A stretch of DNA of 64,000 nucleotides from Methylococcus capsulatus (lineage in GTDB: Bacteria > Pseudomonadota > Gammaproteobacteria > Methylococcales > Methylococcaceae), in contig NZ_CP104311.1 in NCBI RefSeq assembly GCF_036864975.1, positions 2,421,513 to 2,485,512 of the forward strand, read 5' to 3'. The stretch's first letter is position 1. Each line of letters opens with the position of its first letter. The notes beneath the pieces are model-generated. The model worked only from the letters and a program-made list of their open reading frames with translations, did not search any database and was not told the origin of the DNA. This document shows positions 45,967 through 53,591 of this stretch, one piece after another. Both the position numbers and the translations under genes were made by a program.

Positions 45967-46559
45967 ACGAATCCTTCGAAATTTGCCGCCCGGATGCATC
46001 GCGCGAAGACCGGAAACCTCTGGGGCCGTCGAGGCTGCGGTGGTTGTCGGGATGGCTGGAATCGCAAGCCTCGGGGGCGCCGCCGCTGTTGCTCCGGCTG
46101 CTTCTCGCGTGGGAGTTCTGGGAGGCCGGGTTGATGAAGCTTTACGGGGAAAACTGGTTCGCCGATCTCAGCTTTCCATTTCCCTTCAATCTGTTCCCGC
46201 CATCTGTCAACTGGTGGCTGGCGACCGGTTTCGAACTGCTCGGCGCCATCGCTTTGGCGCTGGGGGTGGCGACGCGGCTGTTCAGCCTCGCCCTGGCCGT
46301 CCTCACCGTCGTCGCCATCGCCGCGGTCCATTGGCCTTCAGACTGGGCCAGCCTCTCGGACTTGGCCCAAGGGTATGCGATCACCGATGAAGGTCATGGC
46401 AACTTCAAACTGCCGCTGATGTATCTCGCCATGCTCCTGCCGCTGTTGTTCGGCGGCGCCGGGCGATACAGCCTGGATGCGTGGGTTTCCGGCAGGGCCC
46501 GGCGGTGCGGTTTTAATCACGCGCAGGGAGCGGATGAGATCAGAACGGATTCGGGCTGA
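45963..46559 (+). CDS. DoxX-family membrane protein of the bufferin operon
   Basis: 198 residues with four membrane helices ([78 protein letters not shown]) and the DoxX signature [12 protein letters not shown]. DoxX proteins are frequent last genes of bufferin operons; they may handle electrons or membrane thiols, but the role is not settled. The C-terminus runs 20 bases into the oppositely oriented tsaE gene. Confidence 0.86.
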   Translation: MNESFEICRPDASREDRKPLGPSRLRWLSGWLESQASGAPPLLLRLLLAWEFWEAGLMKLYGENWFADLSFPFPFNLFPPSVNWWLATGFELLGAIALALGVATRLFSLALAVLTVVAIAAVHWPSDWASLSDLAQGYAITDEGHGNFKLPLMYLAMLLPLLFGGAGRYSLDAWVSGRARRCGFNHAQGADEIRTDSG

Positions 46560-46959
46560 TTCGGAGCCGCCTTCCCGTGTTCTCCTGCTCCAGGTATACC
46601 TCCAGGTCGGGCGAGGGCAGGAGGCCTTCGCCCTTTTCGGGCCATTCCACGAAGCACAGGCTGTCCGGCCGGAAATAATCGCGGATGCCCATCCATTCGA
46701 GTTCTTCCGGGTCGTTCAGGCGGTACAGGTCGAAATGGTAGACGGTGCGGTCGCCCAGAGGGTATTCCTCGACCAGGGTGTAAGTGGGGCTCTTCACCGT
46801 GCCCTGGTAGCCGGAGGCGCGCAGATAGCCGCGCACCAGGGTGGTCTTGCCGGCACCCAGATTGCCGTGGAGGAACACGACATATCCGGGCGGCAGAGCC
46901 GTCTGCAGGCGGGCGGCGAAGGCCAGCGTCGCCTCCTCGTCGGGAAGGTATAGCATCAT
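46540..46959 (-). CDS. tsaE: tRNA threonylcarbamoyladenosine biosynthesis ATPase TsaE
   Basis: 139 residues from the ATG at 46959 (or the adjacent one at 46956). P-loop [18 protein letters not shown] near residue 30, [10 protein letters not shown] and the [21 protein letters not shown] region are typical. It works with TsaB and TsaD to make t6A in tRNA. The start overlaps the nnr stop by four bases. Its C-terminal coding end overlaps the tail of the DoxX gene on the opposite strand by 20 bases. Confidence 0.93.
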   Translation of the reverse strand: MMLYLPDEEATLAFAARLQTALPPGYVVFLHGNLGAGKTTLVRGYLRASGYQGTVKSPTYTLVEEYPLGDRTVYHFDLYRLNDPEELEWMGIRDYFRPDSLCFVEWPEKGEGLLPSPDLEVYLEQENTGRRLRISPNPF

Positions 46960-48443
46960 CGGTTGACGCAGGTGCGCAAAGCCTCGATCACGTCGCCGGC
47001 AAGAAGACCCCGCTCTCCGGCTGCGGCGGCCAGGTCTCCGGCCTGGCCGTGCAGCCGTACCCCCAGACAGGCGGCTTCGAAGGGCGGCACGTGCTGCGCC
47101 AGAAGCCCCGCGATCACCCCGGTGAGCACATCGCCCATGCCGCCGCTGGCCATGCCGGGATTGCCCCAGCGGGCCACGTGCGGGACGCCATCCGGTCCCG
47201 CGATCAGCGTCCCGGCGCCCTTGAGCACGGCGATGCCGCCGTAGCGCCGCTGCAAGGCGGACGCGGCGGCGAAGCGGTCGCGCTGGATGTCGGCGCCGGA
47301 AAGCCCGAGCAGGCGGGCGGCTTCGCCGGGATGCGGCGTCAGTACCCAGCGGTCGCACTGGAGCGGGTGCTCCGCCAGCAGATTCAGCGCGTCGGCGTCG
47401 ACCACCAGCGGTTTGCCGCAGGCGATCGCGGCGTCGAACAGCGCCTTCGCCCATTCGCTCTGCCCGAGGCCGGGACCGAGTGCCAGCACCGATGCTCGCT
47501 GCAGCAGCGGCTCGAGCTCTCGGCCGGATTCGATGCCGTGCACCATCAGCTCCGGCCGGCCCAGGTTCAGCAGGGGCGAGTGAGACGCCCGGGTAGCGAT
47601 GCTGACCAGACCCGAGCCGGTCCGTGCCGCCGCTTCGCCCGCCATCCGTGCCGCGCCGCTGTAACCGCGTTCTCCGCCGATCACCAATACATGCCCGTAG
47701 TGGCCTTTATGGGCATCCCGGCGCCGGGGCGGGAGGGCGAAGTCATTGCTCCGCAGCAAGCGTGAGGAAGGCGCTTGTCCCAGACGGATTTCCGGCGGCG
47801 TGTCCAGATCGTCGAAGACGATCTCGCCGCAGTGCGCCGGGCCGGCGCCGGTGAACAGGCCCTGTTTGAGGCCGATGAAGCTGACCGTCAGGTCCGCACA
47901 GACCGCGTTTCCCATCACTGCCCCGGTGTCGGCGTTGAGTCCGGAGGGGATGTCCACGGCCACCACTGTACCGGGAAAATCGTTGACAGCGTCGATGACG
48001 GCAGCGTATTCGTCGGCCACGTCCCGGTCCAGGCCGGTGCCGAGCAGGGCGTCGACCAGGATCTCGGCGCCTTCGAAGCCGGGTGGAATGAAGTTCAGCA
48101 GCGGTCCATCAGCGTTCCGGTACTCCGCGAACGCGGCTGCGGCATCTCCCCGCAGTCGCTCGACCGGGCCGACAGGATAGGCGCGGACGTCGAAGCCCGC
48201 TGCCAGCGCCAGCCGAGCGATCACATAGCCGTCGCCGCCATTGTTGCCGGGACCGCATACTACCGACAAAGTCTTCGCCTCCGGCCAGCGCCGGCGCAGT
48301 GCCTCGAAGGCCGCGGCGCCGGCTCGGTGCATCAGTTCCAGTCCCGGAATCCCTAGCCTGTCGATGGCATGGCGGTCCATGGCCCGCACCTGGGCGGCGG
48401 TGAAAAGTGCGGTGGGCAGGCTGTCGTTCGAATCGGGAGGCAT
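46956..48443 (-). CDS. nnr: Bifunctional NAD(P)HX epimerase/dehydratase
   Basis: 495 residues. N-terminal YjeF-type epimerase (about 1-215; CGPGNNGGDGYVIARLA and the VAVDIPSGLNADTG motif) and C-terminal ADP-dependent dehydratase (about 225-495; LALGPGLGQSEW, VLTPHPGEAARLLG, and the NPGMASGGMGDVLTGVIAGL active-site loop). Repairs hydrated NADH/NADPH. Divergent from queG and overlapping tsaE, the usual gammaproteobacterial order. Confidence 0.95.
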   Translation of the reverse strand: MPPDSNDSLPTALFTAAQVRAMDRHAIDRLGIPGLELMHRAGAAAFEALRRRWPEAKTLSVVCGPGNNGGDGYVIARLALAAGFDVRAYPVGPVERLRGDAAAAFAEYRNADGPLLNFIPPGFEGAEILVDALLGTGLDRDVADEYAAVIDAVNDFPGTVVAVDIPSGLNADTGAVMGNAVCADLTVSFIGLKQGLFTGAGPAHCGEIVFDDLDTPPEIRLGQAPSSRLLRSNDFALPPRRRDAHKGHYGHVLVIGGERGYSGAARMAGEAAARTGSGLVSIATRASHSPLLNLGRPELMVHGIESGRELEPLLQRASVLALGPGLGQSEWAKALFDAAIACGKPLVVDADALNLLAEHPLQCDRWVLTPHPGEAARLLGLSGADIQRDRFAAASALQRRYGGIAVLKGAGTLIAGPDGVPHVARWGNPGMASGGMGDVLTGVIAGLLAQHVPPFEAACLGVRLHGQAGDLAAAAGERGLLAGDVIEALRTCVNR

Positions 48444-48526
48444 CGGCTGGGCGAAAGCGCGCTGTGCGGAATGCTGAAAAAAGCGCTATTCTGGCCGACT
48501 CCCGTCGCCACGCCAAGGATTCTTGA

Positions 48527-49648
48527 GTGCTCCCTGCCGCCATTGCAACCCCCGACTTCGTGGCGCTGAAGGAGCGTATCCGCGAATGGGGCAGAGCGCA
48601 GGGCTTTCAGCAGATCGGCTTCGCAGGCATCGACCTGGGTGGCCACGAAGCCCGGTTGCTCGAATGGCTGGCGGCAGGGTTTCACGGCGAAATGGACTAC
48701 ATGGCCCGGCACGGCTTGAAGCGCAGCCGTCCGGCCGAGTTGGAGCCCGGCACGCTGTCGGTCATCAGCGTGCGGATGGACTATCTGCCCGAACCCATGC
48801 AGAACATGAAAGAGACACTGGCCGACCCGGCCGCTGCTTATGTCTCGCGCTATGCCTTGGGACGGGATTATCACAAGCTGATGCGCCGCCGCCTGCAGAG
48901 ACTGGCAGCTACCATCACCCGGCATGCCGGGCCGTTCGGCTACCGGGTCTATACCGACAGCGCGCCGGTGTTGGAGAAAGCACTGGCGGAGAATGCCGGA
49001 CTCGGCTGGATCGGCAAGCATACCAATCTCATCAACCGCGAGGCCGGCTCCTGGTTTTTCCTCGGCGAAATCTACACAGACCTGCCGCTGCCTCCGGACC
49101 GGCCGGTCACCAATCACTGCGGTCAATGCCGGGCCTGCATCGACGTCTGTCCGACCCAGGCCATCGTTGCTCCTTACCGGCTCGACGCCCGCCGCTGCGT
49201 CTCGTATCTGACCATCGAACTCAAAGGATCGATTCCGGAGGCGCTGCGCCCCGGCATAGGTAACCGCATCTACGGCTGCGATGATTGCCAGATGGTCTGT
49301 CCGTGGAACCGCTTCGCCCGGATGACGGGGGAAGCCGACTTTCTGCCGCGGCGGGGAATCGACCGTGCCTTGCTGCTGGAGTTCTTCGCCTGGGACGAGG
49401 CCGAATTCCTCCGCCGCACGGAAGGCTCGGCCATTCGTCGCATCGGCCATGAATGCTGGTTGCGCAACCTGGCGGTGGCCATCGGCAATGCACCGCCCCA
49501 TCCAGACTTCGCCGAAGCCTTGCGGCGACGGCTCGACGATGCATCTCCGCTGGTGCGCGAGCATGTGGCCTGGGGCTTGGAAAGACAGACGAAGACGGCT
49601 CCGGTCCTCTCTATCGGCGGCGACGGGGCAGTGCCGCTTCAGCGGTAG
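48527..49648 (+). CDS. queG: Epoxyqueuosine reductase
   Basis: 373 residues from GTG 48527 with a ribosome site aagga at 48515-48519. Cobalamin- and Fe-S-dependent enzyme for the final step of queuosine in tRNA. Two 4Fe-4S motifs: CGQCRACIDVCPTQAI and CDDCQMVCPWN; active-site and cobalamin-binding segments YTDSAPVLEKALAENAGLGW and GWIGKHTNLI. Its stop overlaps the convergent GST gene by 10 bases. Confidence 0.95.
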   Translation: MLPAAIATPDFVALKERIREWGRAQGFQQIGFAGIDLGGHEARLLEWLAAGFHGEMDYMARHGLKRSRPAELEPGTLSVISVRMDYLPEPMQNMKETLADPAAAYVSRYALGRDYHKLMRRRLQRLAATITRHAGPFGYRVYTDSAPVLEKALAENAGLGWIGKHTNLINREAGSWFFLGEIYTDLPLPPDRPVTNHCGQCRACIDVCPTQAIVAPYRLDARRCVSYLTIELKGSIPEALRPGIGNRIYGCDDCQMVCPWNRFARMTGEADFLPRRGIDRALLLEFFAWDEAEFLRRTEGSAIRRIGHECWLRNLAVAIGNAPPHPDFAEALRRRLDDASPLVREHVAWGLERQTKTAPVLSIGGDGAVPLQR

Positions 49649-50253
49649 CCCTCTTCCTGCAGCACCCGCTGCACTGCCGGGCGCTGGAGCATTCGCCGGT
49701 AGTGCGCCAGGCAGTGCTCGGGCAGGTCGAACCTCAGCCTGTCGGCCCAGAATTCGACATAGAACAGCGCGGCATCGGCGATCGAGAAGGTGCCGGCCAC
49801 GTAGTCTTTCCCCGCCAGGGCTTCATTCACGATCTCGAATCCCCGTTCCACGATCTCCCGGCCGCGCGCCCGTACAGCCTCGCGCTCGGCTTCGTTGGAG
49901 GTGAAGCTCTCGGTGGTGAATATCCGGGCGAAGCCGTGCCCGTGCAGGGTGCCGACCACGTAGGCCAGCATTTCGATCACTTGGGCCGCGCCGTCGGGGT
50001 CTTCCGGCAGAAGCTTGGCTTTGGGGTAGGCACGCGCCAGCCAATAGGCGATGGCCTGGAACTCGGTCAGCGCCGATCCGTCGTCACGCACCAACGTCGG
50101 TATAGTGGACTTGGGATTGATTGCGAGGTACTCCCGCTTGCGGTGGTCGCCCGCCGGGAGGTTCACGATGTAGGCCTCGAAGGGGATGTCCAGTTCTTCC
50201 AGCAGGACGTGGATGCCGGTCGAACAGGAGCCGGGAGTCATGTAGAGTTTCAT
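49639..50253 (-). CDS. Glutathione S-transferase family protein
   Basis: 204 residues from ATG 50253. N-terminal thioredoxin-like domain begins MKLYMTPGSCSTGIHVLLEE, with the cysteine of the bacterial beta-class GSTs at residue 10, and NPKSTIPTLVRDDGSALTE with the cis-proline and glutathione-contact residues. C-terminal helical domain ends in FDLPEHCLAHYRRMLQRPAV. Likely detoxification; substrate unknown. Upstream open frame to 50730 is not part of the protein. Confidence 0.9.
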   Translation of the reverse strand: MKLYMTPGSCSTGIHVLLEELDIPFEAYIVNLPAGDHRKREYLAINPKSTIPTLVRDDGSALTEFQAIAYWLARAYPKAKLLPEDPDGAAQVIEMLAYVVGTLHGHGFARIFTTESFTSNEAEREAVRARGREIVERGFEIVNEALAGKDYVAGTFSIADAALFYVEFWADRLRFDLPEHCLAHYRRMLQRPAVQRVLQEEGYR

Positions 50254-50468
50254 TGGTTGGGGTTCGCCAGGCAGGATGCCTTGAAGCCTAACCGACACCG
50301 GCTCCAAAACAAGCTCCCAGAGAGGAAACGGCCTGTTCGTTGAATCGCCGACGGTTCCGCCGGTACGCTTGTAATGCCGGCGCGGCAGCCTTATATCGGC
50401 CCAGGGCATGAGAAGAGCATCAACATGGCGTAAAATCGCCCCCCGCCGTTGCCGATGATAGAAGAGCA

Positions 50469-51560
50469 TTGAGAACAGAACATTCGTATAGCCGATGCGT
50501 GGCAGGCGCCGTGCTTCTGGTGGCGCTGGGTGCACCAGCCTTTCTCCACGCGGAGGGCGAGTGGCAGCCCTCGACGCTGTCCGAGGCGACCTTGGCCAAG
50601 GTGCACGAGGCGGCCAAGGCATACCAGGACTGCCTGAACGAAGCATTCCGGGCCCATGTCGGCGAAGACGTCGATTCCCGCCTTCAGACCGACCGGATTT
50701 TACATGCTTGCGAAAACCGGCTGACTCCAATGAAGGCTGCGTTCGATGCCGAGCAAGTGCCCGATTCGATCAGTGAGCGCTATATGCGTTCATACCGCAC
50801 GCGTGGTGCCCGGGATCTCGTCCGGCTGCTGATGTCGGCTCAGGCCGCACGCGCGGCGGCGGAGCCGGCGCCGGAGCTCTCGGCGACGGCCGATACCCCC
50901 TCCCCCCATCCTTACCCCTCAGAAGGGAAACCCATGGAAATCGATCTGAATCTGATTCCCGCGAAGCTGGACGCGGTGCATGCCGGCCTGGCCGCCATCG
51001 TGGTGGTCTTGCTGCTGGTGCAAATCATCCTGCTGTCGGTGGTGGTGATCGCTCTGTTGCGTCGCAAACCCGAGCCTGCCGTGACCTTTTATCCCACGCC
51101 GGCGCCGGCTGCTCCGACACCCGGAGCCGTGAAAGCGCCGGAGCCGGTCGTGAAGAAAGAAACCGTGGTGCTGAAGGAAACGACGCCCGACGCGGCGCTG
51201 CAGCTCCTGGCTTTGTTGCAGAAGGAGGCGCGCTTCATCGACTTCGTGCAGGAAAACATCGCCCACTACTCCGACGCGGAAATCGGCGCGGCGGCACGAG
51301 TAGTGCACGAAGGTTGCCGCAAGGTGATCGGCCAGGTCTTCGATCTGGCGCCGGTGCGCAACGAGACCGAAGGCAGCCGTCTGACACTGCCCAAGGGCTT
51401 CGACGCCGCCAGCGTGCGGTTGGCCGGCAACGTCGTGGGCGAGCCGCCGTTTACCGGCACACTGGTTCACCGGGGCTGGAAGGTGGAAAACATCCGCCTG
51501 CCCAAGGTCGCGGAGGGCCATGACATCCGCATTCTCGCCCAGGCCGAGGTGGAACTGTGA
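50469..51560 (+). CDS. DUF2760 domain membrane protein with extra secreted-type N-terminal part
   Basis: 363 residues from TTG 50469. Residues 1-155: a signal-like stretch (VAGAVLLVALGAPAFLHAEG) and a small region with two cysteines. Then PMEIDLNLIPAKLDAVHAGL begins what looks like a normal DUF2760 protein: membrane helix (AAIVVVLLLVQIILLSVVVIA, about 174-196), Pro/Ala linker and the DUF2760 domain (ALQLLALLQKEARFIDFVQEN onward). An ATG at 50934 with aagggaaa before it could be an independent start, so two proteins fused or one long protein are both possible. It precedes two Hsp70 genes, a conserved trio, and overlaps the first by four bases. Confidence 0.75.
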   Translation: MRTEHSYSRCVAGAVLLVALGAPAFLHAEGEWQPSTLSEATLAKVHEAAKAYQDCLNEAFRAHVGEDVDSRLQTDRILHACENRLTPMKAAFDAEQVPDSISERYMRSYRTRGARDLVRLLMSAQAARAAAEPAPELSATADTPSPHPYPSEGKPMEIDLNLIPAKLDAVHAGLAAIVVVLLLVQIILLSVVVIALLRRKPEPAVTFYPTPAPAAPTPGAVKAPEPVVKKETVVLKETTPDAALQLLALLQKEARFIDFVQENIAHYSDAEIGAAARVVHEGCRKVIGQVFDLAPVRNETEGSRLTLPKGFDAASVRLAGNVVGEPPFTGTLVHRGWKVENIRLPKVAEGHDIRILAQAEVEL

Positions 51561-53497
51561 GTGAGACCCGCTATTCGGTCGGTATCGACCTCGGCACCAC
51601 CAACAGTGTGGTGGCCTATGTGGACTTGAGCGGCTGCGACGGTGAAAAAGCGCCGCTGGAAATCCTCGAAATCCCCCAGCTCACCGCACCGGGGACGATC
51701 GGTGACCGGAAGCAGTTACCATCGTTCATGTATCAGGCCCATGACGCCGAACTGGCGCCGGGCGATATCGTCCTCCCTTGGGATGAGCACCCCGAAGCCA
51801 TCACTGGTGAGCTGGCCCGCCAGCTCGGTTCCAAGACCCCGATCCGGCTGGTCGCCAGCGCCAAGAGCTGGTTGTGCCACAGCGGGGTGGACTGTCGCGC
51901 GCCGATCCTGCCAGTGCAGGCGCCGGAAGAGGTCAAACGGGTTTCACCTCTGCAGGCTTCGATCGCTTATCTGCGCCACATGCGCGATGCCTGGAACGCC
52001 CGTCATCCCGAATATCCCCTGAGCGAACAGGACCTGACCATCACCGTGCCGGCCTCGTTCGACCCGGCGGCGCGCGAGCTTACGGTGGAGGCGGCCCATG
52101 CCTTAGGACTACGCCAGGCGATCTTGCTGGAAGAGCCGCAGTCGGCGTTGTACAGTTGGATTCAGGCCAGCGACGGCAGTTGGCGCGAGCAGGTCAAGCC
52201 GGGCGACGTCATCCTGGTGGTCGACGTGGGCGGCGGCACCACCGACCTGTCTTTGATTGCGGTCACCGAGGCCGACGGCAACCTGGAACTCAACCGCATC
52301 GCCATCGGCGATCACATTTTGCTGGGTGGCGACAACATGGACCTGGCGCTGGCCTATGGCTTGAAGCTGAAACTGGAAGCCGAAGGCCGGAAGCTCGAGG
52401 CCTGGCAAGTGCAGGCTCTGATGCATGGCTGCCGGGATGCCAAAGAATCCTTGCTGTCCGATCCAGAGGTTTCCGAGGTTGCGGTGGTGGTGCCCAGCCG
52501 CGGTTCCTCGCTGGTCGGCGGGACACTGCGCACTGCGCTGACCAAGGACGAAGTGAACCGCACCCTGGTCGAGGGTTTCTTCCCTCAGGTGCCGATCGAG
52601 GAGAAACCTTTGGTCCAGGCCCGTACCGGCCTGACGACCCTTGGCCTGCCTTACGCCAAGGATGCCCGCATCACCTGTCATCTGGCGGCGTTCCTGAGCC
52701 GGCATGTGAGTGCGGCCGCCGAACTGGAAGGTTTCGCGTTGGCCGAGGGCGCGCGCTTCATCCATCCTACGGCGCTGCTCCTGAACGGCGGGGTGTTCAA
52801 GTCCGAGGCCCTGGAACGGCGCCTGCTGGATGTGCTCAATGGCTGGCTGCGGGTCGACGGAGCGCCGGAAGCACGGTTGCTGCATGGCGCCGATCTGGAT
52901 CTGGCTGTGGCCCGCGGCGCGGCCTATTACGGCTATGTCCGCAAGGGTAAGGGGGTGCGCATCCGGGGCGGCACGGCGGCGGCCTATTATGTGGGGGTGG
53001 AAAGCGCCATGCCGGCGGTGCCCGGTTTCCCCGCCCCGCTGCAAGTGCTGTGCATCGCTCCGTTCGGCATGGAAGAAGGCACCGAAGCGGAGCTGCCGCC
53101 GGAGGAGTTCGGGCTGGTGGTGGGCGAGCCGGTGCGCTTCCGTTTCTTCGCTTCGACACTGCGTCGCGAGGACCTGGTCGGCACGCGGCTGGAGGACTGG
53201 CGCGAGGACGAGATCGAAGAACTGCACGAAATCGAGATAACCTTGCCGGTCGAAGGCCACCAACCCGGCGAGGTGGTGCCGGTACGGCTGGCGGCGCGGG
53301 TCACCGAAGTCGGTACGCTCCAGCTCGAAGCCGTGGCGCGGGACAGTGGCGAGCGGTGGAAGGTCGAGTTCGAGGTACGCAGTGGCGAGAAACCCGCGCA
53401 AGCCTTGGATGAGGCGGTTCCCGAGGCGCCTTATCTCGGCACCCTCGAAGCGCCTGCCGAGTCGGCGCCGGAGGGGGCTGCTGGCGGGGAAGAGTAG
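51557..53497 (+). CDS. Hsp70 (DnaK-like) chaperone, divergent, first copy
   Basis: 646 residues; GTG start at 51557 overlapping the DUF2760 stop. Hsp70 ATPase domain: VGIDLGTTNSVVAYVD (residue 8 on), VPASFDPAARELTVEAA, ILLEEPQSALYSWI and VDVGGGTTDLSLI (about 222). The part after about residue 480 does not resemble the DnaK substrate-binding domain, so the client range should differ from DnaK. It shares gene order with DUF2760 and a second, larger Hsp70; the trio may work as one complex. Confidence 0.9.
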   Translation: MSETRYSVGIDLGTTNSVVAYVDLSGCDGEKAPLEILEIPQLTAPGTIGDRKQLPSFMYQAHDAELAPGDIVLPWDEHPEAITGELARQLGSKTPIRLVASAKSWLCHSGVDCRAPILPVQAPEEVKRVSPLQASIAYLRHMRDAWNARHPEYPLSEQDLTITVPASFDPAARELTVEAAHALGLRQAILLEEPQSALYSWIQASDGSWREQVKPGDVILVVDVGGGTTDLSLIAVTEADGNLELNRIAIGDHILLGGDNMDLALAYGLKLKLEAEGRKLEAWQVQALMHGCRDAKESLLSDPEVSEVAVVVPSRGSSLVGGTLRTALTKDEVNRTLVEGFFPQVPIEEKPLVQARTGLTTLGLPYAKDARITCHLAAFLSRHVSAAAELEGFALAEGARFIHPTALLLNGGVFKSEALERRLLDVLNGWLRVDGAPEARLLHGADLDLAVARGAAYYGYVRKGKGVRIRGGTAAAYYVGVESAMPAVPGFPAPLQVLCIAPFGMEEGTEAELPPEEFGLVVGEPVRFRFFASTLRREDLVGTRLEDWREDEIEELHEIEITLPVEGHQPGEVVPVRLAARVTEVGTLQLEAVARDSGERWKVEFEVRSGEKPAQALDEAVPEAPYLGTLEAPAESAPEGAAGGEE

Positions 53498-53591
53498 GCC
53501 GAGAGGAAGCCCTTCTGGTCCTTCAACAAATAAATCTTGACCGATGGGGACGGCGGCCGGCCTCGTCCCGCTTCGGCGGCCGGTTTCACGC

